A stretch of DNA of 15,190 nucleotides. Source: CAYWBI01 sp964456445 (lineage in GTDB: Bacteria > Calditrichota > Calditrichia > Calditrichales > J004). The stretch is taken from NCBI GenBank assembly GCA_964456445.1, contig CAYWBI010000093.1, positions 1 through 15,190 of the forward strand, written 5' to 3'. The stretch's first letter is position 1, and every line of letters begins with the position of its first letter. A program made the translations under genes and the position numbers. Below, piece after piece: positions 1 to 8,051 of this stretch. The notes beneath the pieces were generated by a model. The model ran no database searches. It saw only the letters and a list, made by a program, of their open reading frames with translations, and had not been told where the DNA came from.

Positions 1-36
1 TTTCTATTATTTTTTCTTGAATGTCGTTTATGTAAT

Positions 37-77
37 TTTAACCGGACACTATTGTTCTTTTGTAATTAATGTGAAGT
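37..77. repeat. Copy 1 of a short dispersed element (CCGGACACTAT ... TTAATGTGAAGTA)
   Basis: Two blocks, CCGGACACTAT near 42-52 and TTAATGTGAAGTA near 66-78, recur in the same order at 7880-7907, with about 7 fewer bases between them in the second copy. This copy lies just upstream of the M1 peptidase gene. It could be a shared regulatory segment or a remnant of a small mobile element. Only the repetition itself is seen. Confidence 0.5.
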
Positions 78-92
78 AAGATGTTGTAGTAT

Positions 93-98
93 AAGGAG
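93..98 (+). promoter_or_regulatory. Ribosome binding site fixing a GTG start
   Basis: AAGGAG lies 7 bases before the GTG at 106. The GTG opens a lipoprotein signal peptide, so the Shine-Dalgarno match and the signal sequence support the same start. Confidence 0.8.
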
Positions 99-105
99 AT
101 TTAAA

Positions 106-1965
106 GTGAAGTTTTATTTTATATCGTTATTTTTTTTGTTTTCAATTTTGAGTTGTATGCCAGACAAATATAAAGCCAATCAAACCGACCCCAGCAGTTT
201 TGCAAATGTCGATGAAGTTTGGGTTGACCATATGGACCTGGATCTCAGGGTAGATTTTAAAGGGCAAAAAATAGACGGTATGGTAAGCCTGCGCATAAAA
301 CGGGCTTTAGGCGCATCTAAGCTGGTACTTGATACACGTTATTTACACATAGTTCGGGTTACTCTTGACAATTTAAATCAAGATGTCCCATTTAAACTCG
401 GGGAAGAAAAAGGCGGTTTTGGTCAGCCTTTGGAAATTCCTCTGGGAGACACCACCCGTACGGTACAAGTGTATTATCAAACATCCCCTCAGGCGCCGGC
501 ACTGCAATGGTTAACGCCAGAGCAAACGGCGGGGAAAAAATACCCCTTTCTCTTTTCACAGTCAGAGACGATCCTGGCGCGTAGCTGGGTGCCTTGTCAG
601 GATACCCCCGAAATCCGTTTCACATATAACGCAACTGTCCATACCAAACCACAGTTGTTGGCGCTGATGAGCGCGGTTAACCCTCAGGTGAAAAATAGCA
701 CGGGTGTGTATTCATTTAAAATGGAACAGCCTATTCCTTCTTATTTGCTTGCACTGGCCGTCGGGGATATTGAATTCAGGCCCCTTGATAAAATGAGCGG
801 CATTTATGCTGAACCTTCAATGCTGGATGAGACCGCAAGGGAACTGGACGATACGCCCAGGATGATCCACGCGGCTGAAAAATTGTATGGCCCTTACCGC
901 TGGGGACGTTACGATATCCTGGTTTTGCCGCCAAGTTTTCCCTTTGGCGGGATGGAAAACCCACGCCTGACCTTTGCTACGCCAACCATCCTTGCAGGGG
1001 ATAAATCACTCGTGTCATTGGTAGCGCATGAGTTGGCCCATTCCTGGTCGGGCAATCTGGTGACCAATGCCAACTGGAACAACACATGGTTAAACGAGGG
1101 CTTTACCAATTATTTTGAACTGCGCATCATGGAACAGTTATATGGCGCTGCCTATGCGGAAATGCTGGCTCAGCTTGAGTATCAGAAGTTGAAGAATACA
1201 ATTGCCCGCATGGGCAAAAATAACCCGGACACACGACTTGCGATGCAACTGAATGGAAGAAACCCGGACGAAGGCCTTTCTAATATTGCCTATGATAAAG
1301 GCAATTATTTCTTACGGATGAGTGAAAAGTATTTTGGCCGTAAAGATTTTGACGCCTTTTTAAATAGCTATTTTAAAAAATTTGCCTTCCAATCCATGAC
1401 AACAAAAAAATTCCTGGCTTACTATCGGGAAATATTAACCCATAATGACACGAGGATAGAGCATGAGTTACAGTTACGTAAATGGTTGTTTGAACCGGGT
1501 CTCCCCGATAATTGCCCCGTCCCGGATTCACCGGAGTTCCGCAAGGTCGATGTGCAAAGAAATGCTTTTCTAAAGGGCACCCCGGCCCAAAAATTAGAAG
1601 TCGATGGATGGACCACCCATCATTGGCTGCATTTTTTTCAGGGAATGCCCAAAACGTTGTCCCCCGCGCAAATGATTAATTTGGACAAAGCCTTCGGCTT
1701 TTCCGCGAGCGGAAATTCCGAGATATTGTTTGTTTGGTTTAAAAAATCCATAGACCAATGGTATAAGCCTGCATTCCCCGCACTCAAACATTTTTTATTG
1801 ACAGTGGGCCGTGCCAAGTTTGTTGTACCGCTATATAGCGCTTTACAAAAAACCAAAGCCGGTAAAAAGAAGGCACTGGCAATTTACAGACAGGCACGTA
1901 AAGGGTATCATCCGGTGACCTACCGTGCGGTAGATAAAATACTTGCGTATAAAGCTGAAAAATAA
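106..1965 (+). CDS. M1 family zinc aminopeptidase, leukotriene A4 hydrolase type, lipoprotein
   Basis: This gene encodes a 619-residue metallo-aminopeptidase that should remove N-terminal residues from peptides. The zinc site is complete: HELAH at residues 308-312 and the third ligand E331 in WLNEG, which gives HExxH-x18-E. The M1 exopeptidase motif GGMENP is at 281-286, and Y396 in YDKG matches the transition-state tyrosine. The C-terminal part (about 500-619) resembles the helical domain of leukotriene A4 hydrolases. Its GRAKF at 568-572 keeps the Arg and Lys that bind the substrate carboxylate in human LTA4H. The N-terminus is hydrophobic and ends in a lipobox with Cys17 (ILSC), so the protein is probably a lipid-anchored periplasmic or outer-membrane enzyme. 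It starts at GTG behind a good ribosome binding site. The M16 protease gene follows 100 bases downstream on the same strand, suggesting a shared peptide-degradation role. Epoxide hydrolase activity cannot be inferred; aminopeptidase is the safe call. Confidence 0.93.
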   Translation: MKFYFISLFFLFSILSCMPDKYKANQTDPSSFANVDEVWVDHMDLDLRVDFKGQKIDGMVSLRIKRALGASKLVLDTRYLHIVRVTLDNLNQDVPFKLGEEKGGFGQPLEIPLGDTTRTVQVYYQTSPQAPALQWLTPEQTAGKKYPFLFSQSETILARSWVPCQDTPEIRFTYNATVHTKPQLLALMSAVNPQVKNSTGVYSFKMEQPIPSYLLALAVGDIEFRPLDKMSGIYAEPSMLDETARELDDTPRMIHAAEKLYGPYRWGRYDILVLPPSFPFGGMENPRLTFATPTILAGDKSLVSLVAHELAHSWSGNLVTNANWNNTWLNEGFTNYFELRIMEQLYGAAYAEMLAQLEYQKLKNTIARMGKNNPDTRLAMQLNGRNPDEGLSNIAYDKGNYFLRMSEKYFGRKDFDAFLNSYFKKFAFQSMTTKKFLAYYREILTHNDTRIEHELQLRKWLFEPGLPDNCPVPDSPEFRKVDVQRNAFLKGTPAQKLEVDGWTTHHWLHFFQGMPKTLSPAQMINLDKAFGFSASGNSEILFVWFKKSIDQWYKPAFPALKHFLLTVGRAKFVVPLYSALQKTKAGKKKALAIYRQARKGYHPVTYRAVDKILAYKAEK

Positions 1966-2065
1966 TGCAGTTAGATTACCGAAGTGATTCTTTGATAAAA
2001 ATGATACGTGTATAAAAGACAGCAGATTGATGATAAATATTTAATAATTCCACATTGAGAGAGCC

Positions 2066-4882
2066 ATGAAACTTTTCATTCTATTCTTTTTTATAATTGG
2101 ACATCTGGTCTTTGCGCAGGATGTTAGTCATATCAGCCTTTCCGATTCACTTCCGGTGGACAGCGCTGTTGTGAGTGGTGTATTCAATAATGGCCTGCGT
2201 TACTATATCCGTCAGAATAAGGAACCTCATAAACGGGCAGAGTTACGTCTGGTGGTTAAGGCCGGCTCCATTCTTGAAGATGATGATCAACAGGGATTGG
2301 CCCATTTTAACGAGCACATGGCCTTTAATGGTAGCGAAAATTTTAAAAAACACGCACTTGTGGATTTCCTCGAAAAATCCGGGATGCGTTTTGGGGCCGA
2401 TGTAAATGCCTACACCGGATTTGATAAAACCGTTTATATGTTGCAGTTGCCCACCGATAGCCTCTGGATATTCCAAAAGGGCTTTCAGGTATTGGAAGAT
2501 TGGGCACATCGCCTTTCCTTTGATCCTGTTGAGATTGATAAAGAACGTGGGGTTGTCATTGAGGAATGGCGTAGAGGCCGTGGCGCCAACGCACGTATCC
2601 GTGATAAACAATTTCCGGTATTGTTCAAGGGTTCCAGATATGCCGATCGTCTGCCTATCGGTAAAAAGAAAATTCTGGAAAGCTTTATGCCCCGGACCCT
2701 GATACACTTTTACAAACAATGGTACCGTCCGGATTTGATGGCCGTTGTGGCCGTGGGTGATTTTGACGTGACTACGGTAAAAAAATGGATACGTCTGCAT
2801 TTTGCAGGATTAAAAAACCCTGTAGGTGAAATACCCCGGATAAATTATTCCGTGCCAGGCCATGATAACGTTTTATATTCGATCGTAACTGATCCGGAAG
2901 CGCGTTACACCCGTCTCTCAATCAATACTCAAATCCCGGTTAAAGTGAGCAAAACCGTTGCAGACTACCGCCATGAGATGGTGAAAGGCTTATATACCAC
3001 CATGCTGAACAACCGTCTGTTCGAACTTCTGCAAAATGCAGATCCGCCATATTTGTATGCCGTTTCGGGCGAATCCCGGATTGTACATGGAGCGTCATTT
3101 TATACGGTGGATGTTGTTGTAAAAAACGCCGGATTGCCCCTGGGGCTTAGCGCTGCCATAAGGGAAATCGAAAGAGTACGACGCTTTGGCTTTACAGAAA
3201 CCGAACTGGCGCGCGAGAAAAAATCGACTATGCGTGGCATGGAGCAGGCCTGGCGGGAGATGGACAAACGCAAATCCCGGCGTTTGGTATCCGAATATAT
3301 CCGTGCCTTTAGCGATGACGAACCCATTCCGGGGCTGAATTATGAGTATGCCCTGTATAAAAAATTTATACCTTCAATAAGTTTAAAAGAAGTAAATGCC
3401 GTCGGCCAAAGCTATGCAAGCGCTAAAAATCAGGTAATCCTGGTGAGTATGCCGGATAAAAAAGGGTTGGCGCCGCCCACGGAAAAATCCCTCCATCAGA
3501 TCCGCGCTGCCGCATTACAAGCCCCGATCGCCGCCTATAAAGACGCCACATTAGATAAACCCATTGTGGCACAGCCCAGGGGGAACTCGCCCGTGTTAGA
3601 GGAAAAGACTGATGAACAGACCGGGGTGAGTGAGTGGCGTTTGGCAAATGGCGTGAAGGTAGTGCTGAAACCAACGGATTTTAAAAACGATCAGGTTTTG
3701 TTTACAGCCAGCAGTCCCGGTGGTACCTCGCTGGTGCCACTGGCCGATTTACCTTCTGCGCAGGCTGCAGACGATTTGGCCGAGATGAGCGGTCTGGGTA
3801 ATTACAACGCAGTGGATCTGCAGAAATACCTTGCCGACAGGGTCGTGACGCTTTCTCCTTATATCGGCTCTCTGTATGAGGGATTTAATGGAAGCGCGGC
3901 ACCGCAGGATCTGGAAATGTTATTCCAAATGGTTTATGCGCAGTTCACCGCCGCCCGATTTGACACGAATGCGTATTTATCTTATCAAAAAAGGATGCGC
4001 GGTATTCTGCAGAACCGGGGGAGTCAACCGGGCAGTGTATTTAGCGATACCCTGACGGCCATTCTTACCCGGCACAATCCCCGTTTTAAACCCATGCAAG
4101 AAAATGATATTGATAAGATTATACTTTTTAAGGCCGGGCAGATTTTTAAACAACGCTTCGCCGATGGCAATGATTTTACCTTCTTTTTTGTCGGAAATTT
4201 TACCCTGCAATCGATTCGTCCACTTGTGGAAAAATATCTTGGAAGCCTCCCCGTTTTGCAGGGAAGCGAAAACTGGCGTGATGTGACTTATCGTTACCCC
4301 AAGGGTGTGATATCAAAAAATGTACGTAAGGGGATGGAAGCAAAGGGGCGCAGTGTCCTTGTTTTTACCGGTCCGGCCAAATGGGACAGCATGGAGCGCA
4401 TCCGGCTGTCTGCGCTTAGTGATATTTTACGCATCAAATTGCGTGAACGGCTTAGGGAAGATAAAGGCGGCACTTACAGCGTGGGCGTGCGCGGCGCCCT
4501 GCAACATTTTCCTCTGGAGCGTTATAAGCTGACCATCAGTTTTGGCGCGGACCCCACTCGGCTTGATGAATTGCAAAAGGATATTTTTGCCCAAATCGAC
4601 AGCCTTAAGAATTTTAAGGTTGATTTGGAATACCTGCAAAAAGTAAAAGAGACGGAATTACGGTCTTTTGAATTATCACGGCGTGAAAACAGCTACTGGC
4701 TGTACAATTTGAAAAACATCTATATAAATAATTTGCCACTGGCCTCTCTTCTGGACTATCCCGAGCGGGTCAGGAAACTGACCATAGCGGACGTTCGTGA
4801 AGCGGCACGTAAATATCTTAATGTTAAAAATTATATCCGGCTTGATTTATATCCCTCTGAGAAAAAGGATAGGGAAGAATGA
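2066..4882 (+). CDS. M16 family (insulinase/PqqL-like) zinc protease, secreted, two-lobed
   Basis: This gene encodes a 938-residue exported metalloprotease. Residues 1-17 form a Sec signal peptide with likely cleavage after VFA. The N-terminal half carries the inverted zinc motif HFNEH at 80-84. E160, in the stretch KERGVVIEEW, has the expected 75-residue spacing for the third ligand. The C-terminal half, from about residue 510, is a second M16 lobe without HxxEH, as is usual. It contains DKGGTYSVGV near 799-808, the conserved region whose Tyr (Y804) and nearby Arg help bind substrate in this family. The length fits the bacterial two-lobe periplasmic type, which degrades peptides in an enclosed chamber. 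The ATG has only a weak purine stretch (GAGAGAG, 2057-2063) close upstream, so initiation may be modest. It follows the M1 peptidase gene by 100 bases and may be co-transcribed with it; I see no terminator between them. The native substrate is unknown. Confidence 0.93.
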   Translation: MKLFILFFFIIGHLVFAQDVSHISLSDSLPVDSAVVSGVFNNGLRYYIRQNKEPHKRAELRLVVKAGSILEDDDQQGLAHFNEHMAFNGSENFKKHALVDFLEKSGMRFGADVNAYTGFDKTVYMLQLPTDSLWIFQKGFQVLEDWAHRLSFDPVEIDKERGVVIEEWRRGRGANARIRDKQFPVLFKGSRYADRLPIGKKKILESFMPRTLIHFYKQWYRPDLMAVVAVGDFDVTTVKKWIRLHFAGLKNPVGEIPRINYSVPGHDNVLYSIVTDPEARYTRLSINTQIPVKVSKTVADYRHEMVKGLYTTMLNNRLFELLQNADPPYLYAVSGESRIVHGASFYTVDVVVKNAGLPLGLSAAIREIERVRRFGFTETELAREKKSTMRGMEQAWREMDKRKSRRLVSEYIRAFSDDEPIPGLNYEYALYKKFIPSISLKEVNAVGQSYASAKNQVILVSMPDKKGLAPPTEKSLHQIRAAALQAPIAAYKDATLDKPIVAQPRGNSPVLEEKTDEQTGVSEWRLANGVKVVLKPTDFKNDQVLFTASSPGGTSLVPLADLPSAQAADDLAEMSGLGNYNAVDLQKYLADRVVTLSPYIGSLYEGFNGSAAPQDLEMLFQMVYAQFTAARFDTNAYLSYQKRMRGILQNRGSQPGSVFSDTLTAILTRHNPRFKPMQENDIDKIILFKAGQIFKQRFADGNDFTFFFVGNFTLQSIRPLVEKYLGSLPVLQGSENWRDVTYRYPKGVISKNVRKGMEAKGRSVLVFTGPAKWDSMERIRLSALSDILRIKLRERLREDKGGTYSVGVRGALQHFPLERYKLTISFGADPTRLDELQKDIFAQIDSLKNFKVDLEYLQKVKETELRSFELSRRENSYWLYNLKNIYINNLPLASLLDYPERVRKLTIADVREAARKYLNVKNYIRLDLYPSEKKDREE

Positions 4883-5378
4883 ACGCTTTTTACAACAACG
4901 AACCCCGGTCCCATATTTTGTTGTTGAGCGGAATCGAAATATAATATTTTTTAGCTTAGGCCGGGCAAAGACAATAATGCAATTTGTATCGATTTAGACT
5001 AAGTTTATTGATTATCTCTTTGGAACAGCAATCCGGTTATAGATGCATTTTGGGCCGTTTTAAAAGATGAGAATTTGGATAACCCTGAAAGAAATGATAA
5101 AAAGTGTCCATTGGGCAAAAATAAAATTATTTATATAAAAAATACCATATTTTCACATTTGTATTCTGTCTATTCAATATTTCCCTGGTTTCGGCCCGTT
5201 TCCGTATTGGGTGGTTTACATTTAGCATACCTGCCAGTTGACCAATAATTTGCCACTATCGTTTTCATATTCATTGTTCAAATAAAGGACACCGACTAAG
5301 AGTGGATGAACTATCGTCCCATAATTGATATATGCCTGTTTTTTCCAAAAGGCAGATGAAACGGAAAAGGAGCAAAGT
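4883..5378. other. Long AT-rich intergenic region before the chemoreceptor gene
   Basis: This stretch of about 500 bases holds no convincing gene. A CAACAAC/GTTGTTG inverted repeat (4893-4899 and 4920-4926) with a 20-base loop follows the M16 stop but has no proper T-run, so it is a poor terminator candidate. The chemoreceptor promoter must lie here or further upstream, but I cannot point to a convincing -35/-10 pair or a sigma-28 type site. Confidence 0.5.
5367..5372 (+). promoter_or_regulatory. Ribosome binding site that decides the chemoreceptor start
   Basis: AAGGAG lies 6 bases before the ATG at 5379. The open frame extends upstream to an ATG at 5325, but that start has no comparable site and would add a charged leader ahead of the first membrane segment. 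The start at 5379 is therefore preferred. Confidence 0.85.
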
Positions 5379-7682
5379 ATGAATTGGACCATCCGGAAAA
5401 AAATGCTGGGTACATTCGGTTTCGTAATAATCTTATTGTTGATACAATTGTTTATTAACGGAAATATGCTGGATAATAGTAAACACTTGTTAAAGCAGTC
5501 CCGCGACAGGGGATATGCGGGTGCGGGTCTGGCGGCAAAAATCACATTGAATGTTGTTCAGGTGCAACAGTGGTTAACCGATATCAGCGCCACACGTTCT
5601 GCTCCCGGTTTTGATGATGGTTTTGACGAGGCTAAAAAAAATGCTGTTCTGTTCCGTGAAAACCTGGCCAGGCTTATAGAACTCTATCCTGATAAAAAGG
5701 AAAATTTGCAAAAAATAGGCAAATCTTTTGATGCATTTTATGAAAAGGGTATATGGATGGCCAAACAATATATTGAAGGCGGGCCGGAATCAGGCAATAA
5801 GGCCATGGAACAATTTGATGCATTCGCCGAGGATATTGGAAATTTCATGGACGGTTTGAACACGGAAATGAATGAAGGCGCTGAAGTATCCATACAAAAA
5901 GCATTGGACGAAATAGCTTCCAGCCGTAGCATCGGAATGACCTTCACCCTTGTTGTTGTTGTTTTGACCCTAACAATTTCTGTTGTTTTTTCAGGGAAGC
6001 TTTCTAATTCGATCAATAAATGTGTAACGGCGGCACAGGCCATTGCCATCGGCGACCTTTCAAGTTCCGTTGAAATAAAGAGTCATGATGAAACCGGTCT
6101 CCTTGCACAGTCATTTGAAGAAATGAGCAGTTCTTTAAAATCGAGCGCCAAGGCGGCGGAACAGATTTCCAAAGGCAACTTCGATGTTGAAATTAAGGCC
6201 GCATCCGACAAAGATGTGCTAAGCCTGGCAATGATCGAGATGCGCAACAAACTGAAAGATAACAAACTAAAAAATCAAAAAGCCGAAATGCTTGCCAATA
6301 AGGTTATTGCCTTCCAAAATGTTGAAGTCGGAAAATTACAGGAGTCTTTAGACAAACTTGCGCAAGGTGATTTAAATATATCATTGCAGGTGGCGCCAGG
6401 CGATGGCGATACGGCACAAATTAGAAGCATGTTTGAAATAATCAGTAAGGCTACAAACCGTGTTGTAAAAACCATGCGGGAACTGATTGCAGAAATTAGC
6501 GGGTTAATTGAGCCTGCAAAAAATGGCCAACTTGAAAAACGTGGGAATGTGGCCAAGTTTCAGGGTGGCTATCGTGCGCTTGTGGACGGGCTTAATGAAA
6601 TACTGGAAGCGGTGATAAGACCGAGTGAGGAAGCCCGTGCCTGTTTGTCCGAGATGGCGCAGGGCAACTTAACAGTAGGGATGAAGGGGCAATATAAGGG
6701 CGACCATGCCAAAATGAAAGAGGCATTAAACAATACGCTTAGCACCCTAAACGAACTTCTCGAACAAATTACAATCGGGGCGGACCAGGTATCGGATGGC
6801 GCCGTGCAGGTATCCGATTCGAGTCAATCCATTTCTCAGGGTGCAACTGAGCAGGCCAGCGCCCTCGAGGAAACAACGGCCTCAATTACCGAAATCAATC
6901 AGCAAACGCGAAAAAATGCGCAAAACTCCGTCGAAGCAAATAAACTTGCCAATAAGTCAAAAAGCAGTGCGGAGGTGGGCAATACCCACATGCAACAAAT
7001 GCTTGTTGCAATGAATGAAATCAACAACTCTTCAAATCAGATTTCAAAGATAATAAAAGTTATCGATGAGATTGCTTTCCAGACGAACCTGTTGGCCTTA
7101 AATGCTGCAGTAGAGGCCGCCAGGGCCGGCGTACATGGAAAAGGCTTCGCGGTAGTAGCGGAAGAAGTCCGCAACCTGGCCCAACGCAGCGCCAAAGCAG
7201 CCAATGAAACTACTGAACTAATCGAGGGATCGGTGCTCAAAGTTCAAAACGGTACCAAAATTGCAAATCAAACAGCCGAAGCCCTTAACGAGATCATCGG
7301 CGAAATCTCAAAAGTCAGTGTTCTTGTGGATGAAATTGCAACGGCATCAGAAGAGCAAGTAGAAGGCATTGAACAAACCACGTCCGCACTCGGCCAAATT
7401 GATCAGGTAACCCAGTCTCAATCCGCCGCCGCGGAACAAGGCGCGGCAACAGCAGAACAACTGTCGGCACAAGCTATTCAGCTCAAACAAATTCTGGGTA
7501 AGTTCCAACTAAGTAAAAACCGTACCGGAAGCGTAGAATCCATTGTTGAAAAAGCTGGTATTGCATCCGTTGAGGCAAACAAAATATCCAGCCCGGCTGT
7601 CACTAAAACAATAGTTGAAGAAGAACGCCGGGATGAAGATGTACAGATTGTTTTGGATGACGACAATTTTGGTGAGTTCTAA
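5379..7682 (+). CDS. Methyl-accepting chemotaxis protein with multiple HAMP-like repeats
   Basis: This gene encodes a 767-residue transmembrane chemoreceptor that would control CheA kinase through CheW. From the N-terminus there is TM1 (about 10-27), a periplasmic helical sensor domain of four-helix-bundle type (about 30-184), TM2 (about 187-205), and then HAMP. At least three further HAMP-like segments follow, recognisable by repeated KGNF, QGDL and QGNL motifs near residues 265, 330 and 428. The cytoplasmic signalling hairpin spans about 470-720, with the conserved tip around EIAFQTNLLALNAAVEAARAG (from E564) and GKGFAVVAEEVRNLAQ. The tail is acidic and ends in DDDNFGEF; no NWETF-type CheR-docking pentapeptide is present. 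No che or flagellar genes lie nearby, so it is an orphan receptor. The ligand cannot be read from the sequence. A hairpin terminator follows 15 bases after the stop codon. Confidence 0.95.
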   Translation: MNWTIRKKMLGTFGFVIILLLIQLFINGNMLDNSKHLLKQSRDRGYAGAGLAAKITLNVVQVQQWLTDISATRSAPGFDDGFDEAKKNAVLFRENLARLIELYPDKKENLQKIGKSFDAFYEKGIWMAKQYIEGGPESGNKAMEQFDAFAEDIGNFMDGLNTEMNEGAEVSIQKALDEIASSRSIGMTFTLVVVVLTLTISVVFSGKLSNSINKCVTAAQAIAIGDLSSSVEIKSHDETGLLAQSFEEMSSSLKSSAKAAEQISKGNFDVEIKAASDKDVLSLAMIEMRNKLKDNKLKNQKAEMLANKVIAFQNVEVGKLQESLDKLAQGDLNISLQVAPGDGDTAQIRSMFEIISKATNRVVKTMRELIAEISGLIEPAKNGQLEKRGNVAKFQGGYRALVDGLNEILEAVIRPSEEARACLSEMAQGNLTVGMKGQYKGDHAKMKEALNNTLSTLNELLEQITIGADQVSDGAVQVSDSSQSISQGATEQASALEETTASITEINQQTRKNAQNSVEANKLANKSKSSAEVGNTHMQQMLVAMNEINNSSNQISKIIKVIDEIAFQTNLLALNAAVEAARAGVHGKGFAVVAEEVRNLAQRSAKAANETTELIEGSVLKVQNGTKIANQTAEALNEIIGEISKVSVLVDEIATASEEQVEGIEQTTSALGQIDQVTQSQSAAAEQGAATAEQLSAQAIQLKQILGKFQLSKNRTGSVESIVEKAGIASVEANKISSPAVTKTIVEEERRDEDVQIVLDDDNFGEF

Positions 7683-7697
7683 GTTTATCAAAATCAG

Positions 7698-7732
7698 GTG
7701 CAACCCCATGCTTTATGGGGTTGCACTGTTTC
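7698..7732 (+). terminator. Rho-independent terminator after the chemoreceptor gene
   Basis: A perfect 12-bp stem, GTGCAACCCCAT (7698-7709) with ATGGGGTTGCAC (7715-7726), has a 5-base GCTTT loop. A moderately T-rich tail (TGTTTCCTTATT) follows. The arrangement directly behind the stop codon fits an intrinsic terminator. Confidence 0.85.
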
Positions 7733-7879
7733 CTTATTGCAGATATAATTGTTGCGAACCCTTTTCCCCGACCTTAGTCCAAGATGTTATTTTTTTGCGG
7801 CCAAAGCACATGCAGGGTTAGTGGATAAATATTTCCCTGGCAAACGTCAGGGGTTATCGGGCTATAGTTTAATTTTAGG

Positions 7880-7927
7880 CCGGACACTATCGGGTTTAAT
7901 GTGAAGTATAAATTTATGACTGTCCGG
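7880..7927. repeat. 48-bp element with CCGGACA/TGTCCGG terminal inverted repeats (copy 2 of the dispersed element)
   Basis: The segment begins with CCGGACA and ends with TGTCCGG, a perfect 7-bp terminal inverted repeat that nearly extends to 9 bp. Its left part matches 42-78 in the blocks CCGGACACTAT and TTAATGTGAAGTA. It lies between a terminator and gcvP. It could be a miniature mobile element, an insertion-sequence end, or a regulator binding region; the sequence does not decide. Confidence 0.5.
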
Positions 7928-8040
7928 TTTTTAATACCGGCCACATAAGGACAATTCTCTGTTTTTTTTGTTTCTTTCTGTTTAATTTCGTGGTGATAAA
8001 CCGTAAATTACCTTCCTTAATATATTAACCCTTTTAATGC

Positions 8041-8045
8041 AGGTG
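8041..8045 (+). promoter_or_regulatory. Ribosome binding site that decides the gcvP start
   Basis: AGGTG lies 6 bases before the ATG at 8052. An in-frame ATG 15 bases earlier (8037) has only AT-rich sequence ahead of it, so 8052 is the better start. Confidence 0.7.
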
Positions 8046-8051
8046 AAAACA

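Larger units (their letters stand above)
7683..8051. other. Intergenic region between the chemoreceptor and gcvP
   Basis: These 369 bases carry the chemoreceptor terminator (7698-7732), a small hairpin CCCTG/CAGGG (7835-7839 and 7848-7852), the dispersed inverted-repeat element at 7880-7927, and T-rich DNA leading to gcvP. I looked for glycine riboswitch landmarks, since gcv genes often have one, and saw no convincing aptamer. Confidence 0.6.

Noticed and set aside
2243..2800. Minus-strand open frame of 185 codons
   Set aside because: It is entirely antisense to the well-supported M16 protease gene.
4893..4926. Possible terminator after the M16 gene
   Set aside because: Only a 7-bp CAACAAC/GTTGTTG stem with a 20-base loop and no T-run.
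5176..5188. 13-base match AATATTTCCCTGG shared with 7828-7840
   Set aside because: It occurs about 200 bases upstream of both the chemoreceptor and gcvP, but it is short, AT-rich and unsupported by flanking similarity, so it is probably chance.
7683..8051. Glycine riboswitch upstream of gcvP
   Set aside because: No aptamer-like conserved core was visible; only a terminator, a small hairpin and the 48-bp element were found.
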